A stretch of DNA of 15,544 nucleotides from RUG11462 sp051877275. Its GTDB lineage: Bacteria; Bacillota; Clostridia; Oscillospirales; Acutalibacteraceae. How positions within the stretch are numbered: the first letter of the stretch is position 1; each line of letters starts with the position of its first letter. This document shows, piece by piece, positions 14,187 through 15,544 of the stretch. The notes under the pieces are model-generated. The model had not been told where the DNA came from and did not search any database. It saw only the letters and a program-made list of their open reading frames with translations. Position numbers and translations under genes: made by a program. The stretch lies in assembly GCA_051877275.1 (NCBI GenBank), contig JBJEIS010000081.1, positions 1 to 15,544 on the forward strand. Direction: 5' to 3'.

Positions 14187-15362
14187 ATGAATAACGTTCG
14201 TGTAGGCGTTATCGGTATAGGAAATATGGGTTCTGCCCATAGCTACTGCATTGCTGACGGCGAAATAAATGGTATGACTCTTGCGGCAGTTTGCGATATC
14301 GATATTAATAAACTGAATTCATTTAGTGAGAGATATAGTGGCATTAAACCCTATAAAGACTATAATGATTTGATTTCCGATAAAGAAATTGATGCTGTTA
14401 TTATTGCGGTTCCGCACCCTTTACATTCGGAAATAGCAATTAAAGCGTTAAACAACGGACTTCACGTAATGCTTGAAAAACCGGCTGATATTGCTGTTTC
14501 AAAGGTGAAAAAACTAAATGAAGCTGCCGAAAATTCCGATAAAATTTTTGGAATAATGTTTAATCAGCGAACAAATCCTCTTTTTCAAAAAGCAAGAGAT
14601 ATTGTCCAAAACGGGGAATTAGGTGAACTCAAACGAACCGTTTGGATTATTACCAATTGGTATAGAACACAAAGTTATTATGATTCCGGTGATTGGCGTG
14701 CTACATGGGCAGGCGAAGGCGGCGGTGTGCTGATAAATCAGGCTCCTCATAATCTTGATTTGTGGCAGTGGATTTGCGGTATGCCTAAAAGTGTGACTGC
14801 TTTTTGCGATATTGCTAAATATCATAATATTGAAGTTGAAGATGATGTAACCATTTTCACAAAATATGAAAATGGTGCAACAGGTACATTTATTACTTCA
14901 ACAGGCGAATATCCCGGAACCAACCGACTTGAAATTTCCGGTGATAAAGGCAAAATTGTTCTGGAAAACGGTGTTTTGAAATGGTGGAAGCTTAAAACAT
15001 CAGAAAAGGAAGTTCGAAATACATCGTTAAAAGGATTTGCTGAAATAGACTATGATTATGCTGAAATAAAGCAGGAAAAAGCTGAAACAGCGCATAAAGG
15101 TATATTGCAGAACTTTGCAAATGCCGTTTTGTTTGGAGAAAAACTCATAGCACCCGGAATTGATGGAATAAACGAGCTTACTATATCTAATGCTGCATAT
15201 TTATCAAACTGGAAAGATAATAAAGAGGTCAAACTTCCGTTTGACTGCAGTGAGTTTGATGAATTTTATAAGCAGATGGTAGATAAATCTAAATATATTA
15301 AAAAGGATTCAGTAAGTGAAGCTTCTACAAAATATAAGAAAAGATGGAGCGTCAATTGGTAG
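14187..15362 (+). CDS. Gfo/Idh/MocA-family NAD(P)-dependent oxidoreductase (second copy)
   Basis: A 391-residue paralogue of the preceding gene, with GIGNMG (10-15), E97-K98-P99 and N184/H188/D191 in the active-site block. From about residue 122 to 225 the two proteins agree at most positions, including the run from W170 (WRATWAGEGGGVL) to ICGMP at 200; the C-terminal parts diverge more. ATG 14187 is chosen, since CGAGGTG (14176-14182) precedes it; the frame is open further up inside the first copy but that part is foreign to the family. It is the last gene of the operon and is followed by a strong terminator. Whether it works on the same substrate as the first copy, in the reverse direction, or on another step cannot be told from sequence. 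Confidence 0.9.
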   Translation: MNNVRVGVIGIGNMGSAHSYCIADGEINGMTLAAVCDIDINKLNSFSERYSGIKPYKDYNDLISDKEIDAVIIAVPHPLHSEIAIKALNNGLHVMLEKPADIAVSKVKKLNEAAENSDKIFGIMFNQRTNPLFQKARDIVQNGELGELKRTVWIITNWYRTQSYYDSGDWRATWAGEGGGVLINQAPHNLDLWQWICGMPKSVTAFCDIAKYHNIEVEDDVTIFTKYENGATGTFITSTGEYPGTNRLEISGDKGKIVLENGVLKWWKLKTSEKEVRNTSLKGFAEIDYDYAEIKQEKAETAHKGILQNFANAVLFGEKLIAPGIDGINELTISNAAYLSNWKDNKEVKLPFDCSEFDEFYKQMVDKSKYIKKDSVSEASTKYKKRWSVNW

Positions 15363-15394
15363 AAATTTATATTTTAAAACGATATATTAATCTT

Positions 15395-15431
15395 AATAAA
15401 AAAGTCCAAGTTTTTCTTGGGCTTTTTTATT
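15395..15431 (+). terminator. Terminator of the uronate operon
   Basis: AATAAAAAAGTCCAAG (15395-15410) pairs with CTTGGGCTTTTTTATT (15416-15431), 16 bp with one wobble and a 5-base loop, with a T tract in and after the 3' arm. It closes the operon 32 bases after the last stop codon. Confidence 0.95.
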
Positions 15432-15478
15432 ATTTTTTAAAGTTGAAAAAGTTCCAATTTTAAACTGTAAAAAACAGG

Positions 15479-15507
15479 TTGACAAATACTGTTATTTCTT
15501 ATATACT
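15479..15507 (+). promoter_or_regulatory. Promoter of the next transcription unit
   Basis: TTGACA (15479-15484), 17-base spacer, TATACT (15502-15507). It points off the right edge. The AAGG at 15541-15544 could begin a ribosome binding site; no coding start with a usable frame is visible before the window ends. Confidence 0.75.
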
Positions 15508-15544
15508 TAAAGGAAATGATTTCTAAATATTTATTTTTTTAAGG

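Noticed and set aside
15517..15543. ATG with a short frame after the last promoter
   Set aside because: Stops after eight codons; too short to call as a gene or leader peptide.
1..15544. CRISPR arrays, insertion sequences, tRNA or rRNA genes
   Set aside because: No regularly spaced repeats, transposase motifs, terminal repeats or cloverleaf/rRNA sequences were recognised.

Overview
The window looks like a chromosomal segment of an anaerobic, low-GC Gram-positive bacterium of the Clostridia, probably a gut Oscillospiraceae or Lachnospiraceae relative. Reasons: AT-rich DNA with A/T-ending codons, strong AGGAGG-type ribosome binding sites, almost textbook TTGACA-17-TATAAT promoters, intrinsic terminators with U tracts, an S-box (SAM-I) riboswitch on metK, an FMN riboswitch on a RibU-type ECF transporter subunit, and a Bacillus-type UxuB. 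This placement is inference; there is no rRNA in the window.

Left part (1-3260). A terminator-like hairpin precedes a secreted, multidomain NodB-type polysaccharide deacetylase (+). A shared terminator separates it from three minus-strand genes: a 72-residue helical protein with an ExxH motif, a YoaP-like acetyltransferase with its own promoter, and metK.

Middle (3260-5660, minus strand). An FMN riboswitch controls ribU, and directly downstream a SAM-I riboswitch controls metK. Each has its own consensus promoter and terminator. Two cofactor-sensing leaders are packed head to tail, with the metK -35 box only 18 bases beyond the ribU stop codon.

Middle right (5700-8010). A monocistronic plus-strand gene encodes a DUF2156 (LPG synthase C-terminal-like) domain fused to a GNAT acetyltransferase. 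It ends at a symmetrical bidirectional terminator facing an AraC-family regulator on the minus strand.

Right part (8010-15440). Divergent from the AraC gene is a tight seven-gene operon: uxaC, uxuA, an SDR uxuB, two xylose-isomerase-like TIM-barrel proteins and two tandem Gfo/Idh/MocA oxidoreductases, closed by a strong terminator. UxaC, UxuB and UxuA together turn D-glucuronate into 2-keto-3-deoxygluconate. The four extra enzymes are of the families used in oxidation-first (3-keto) cleavage or epimerisation of glycosides. With no glycosidase and no transporter in the operon, a plausible reading is a non-hydrolytic route that releases or converts unusual uronides and feeds them into the hexuronate pathway. 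This is the most interesting hypothesis in the window and it is not proven by sequence alone. A consensus promoter at the far right end starts the next, unseen transcription unit.
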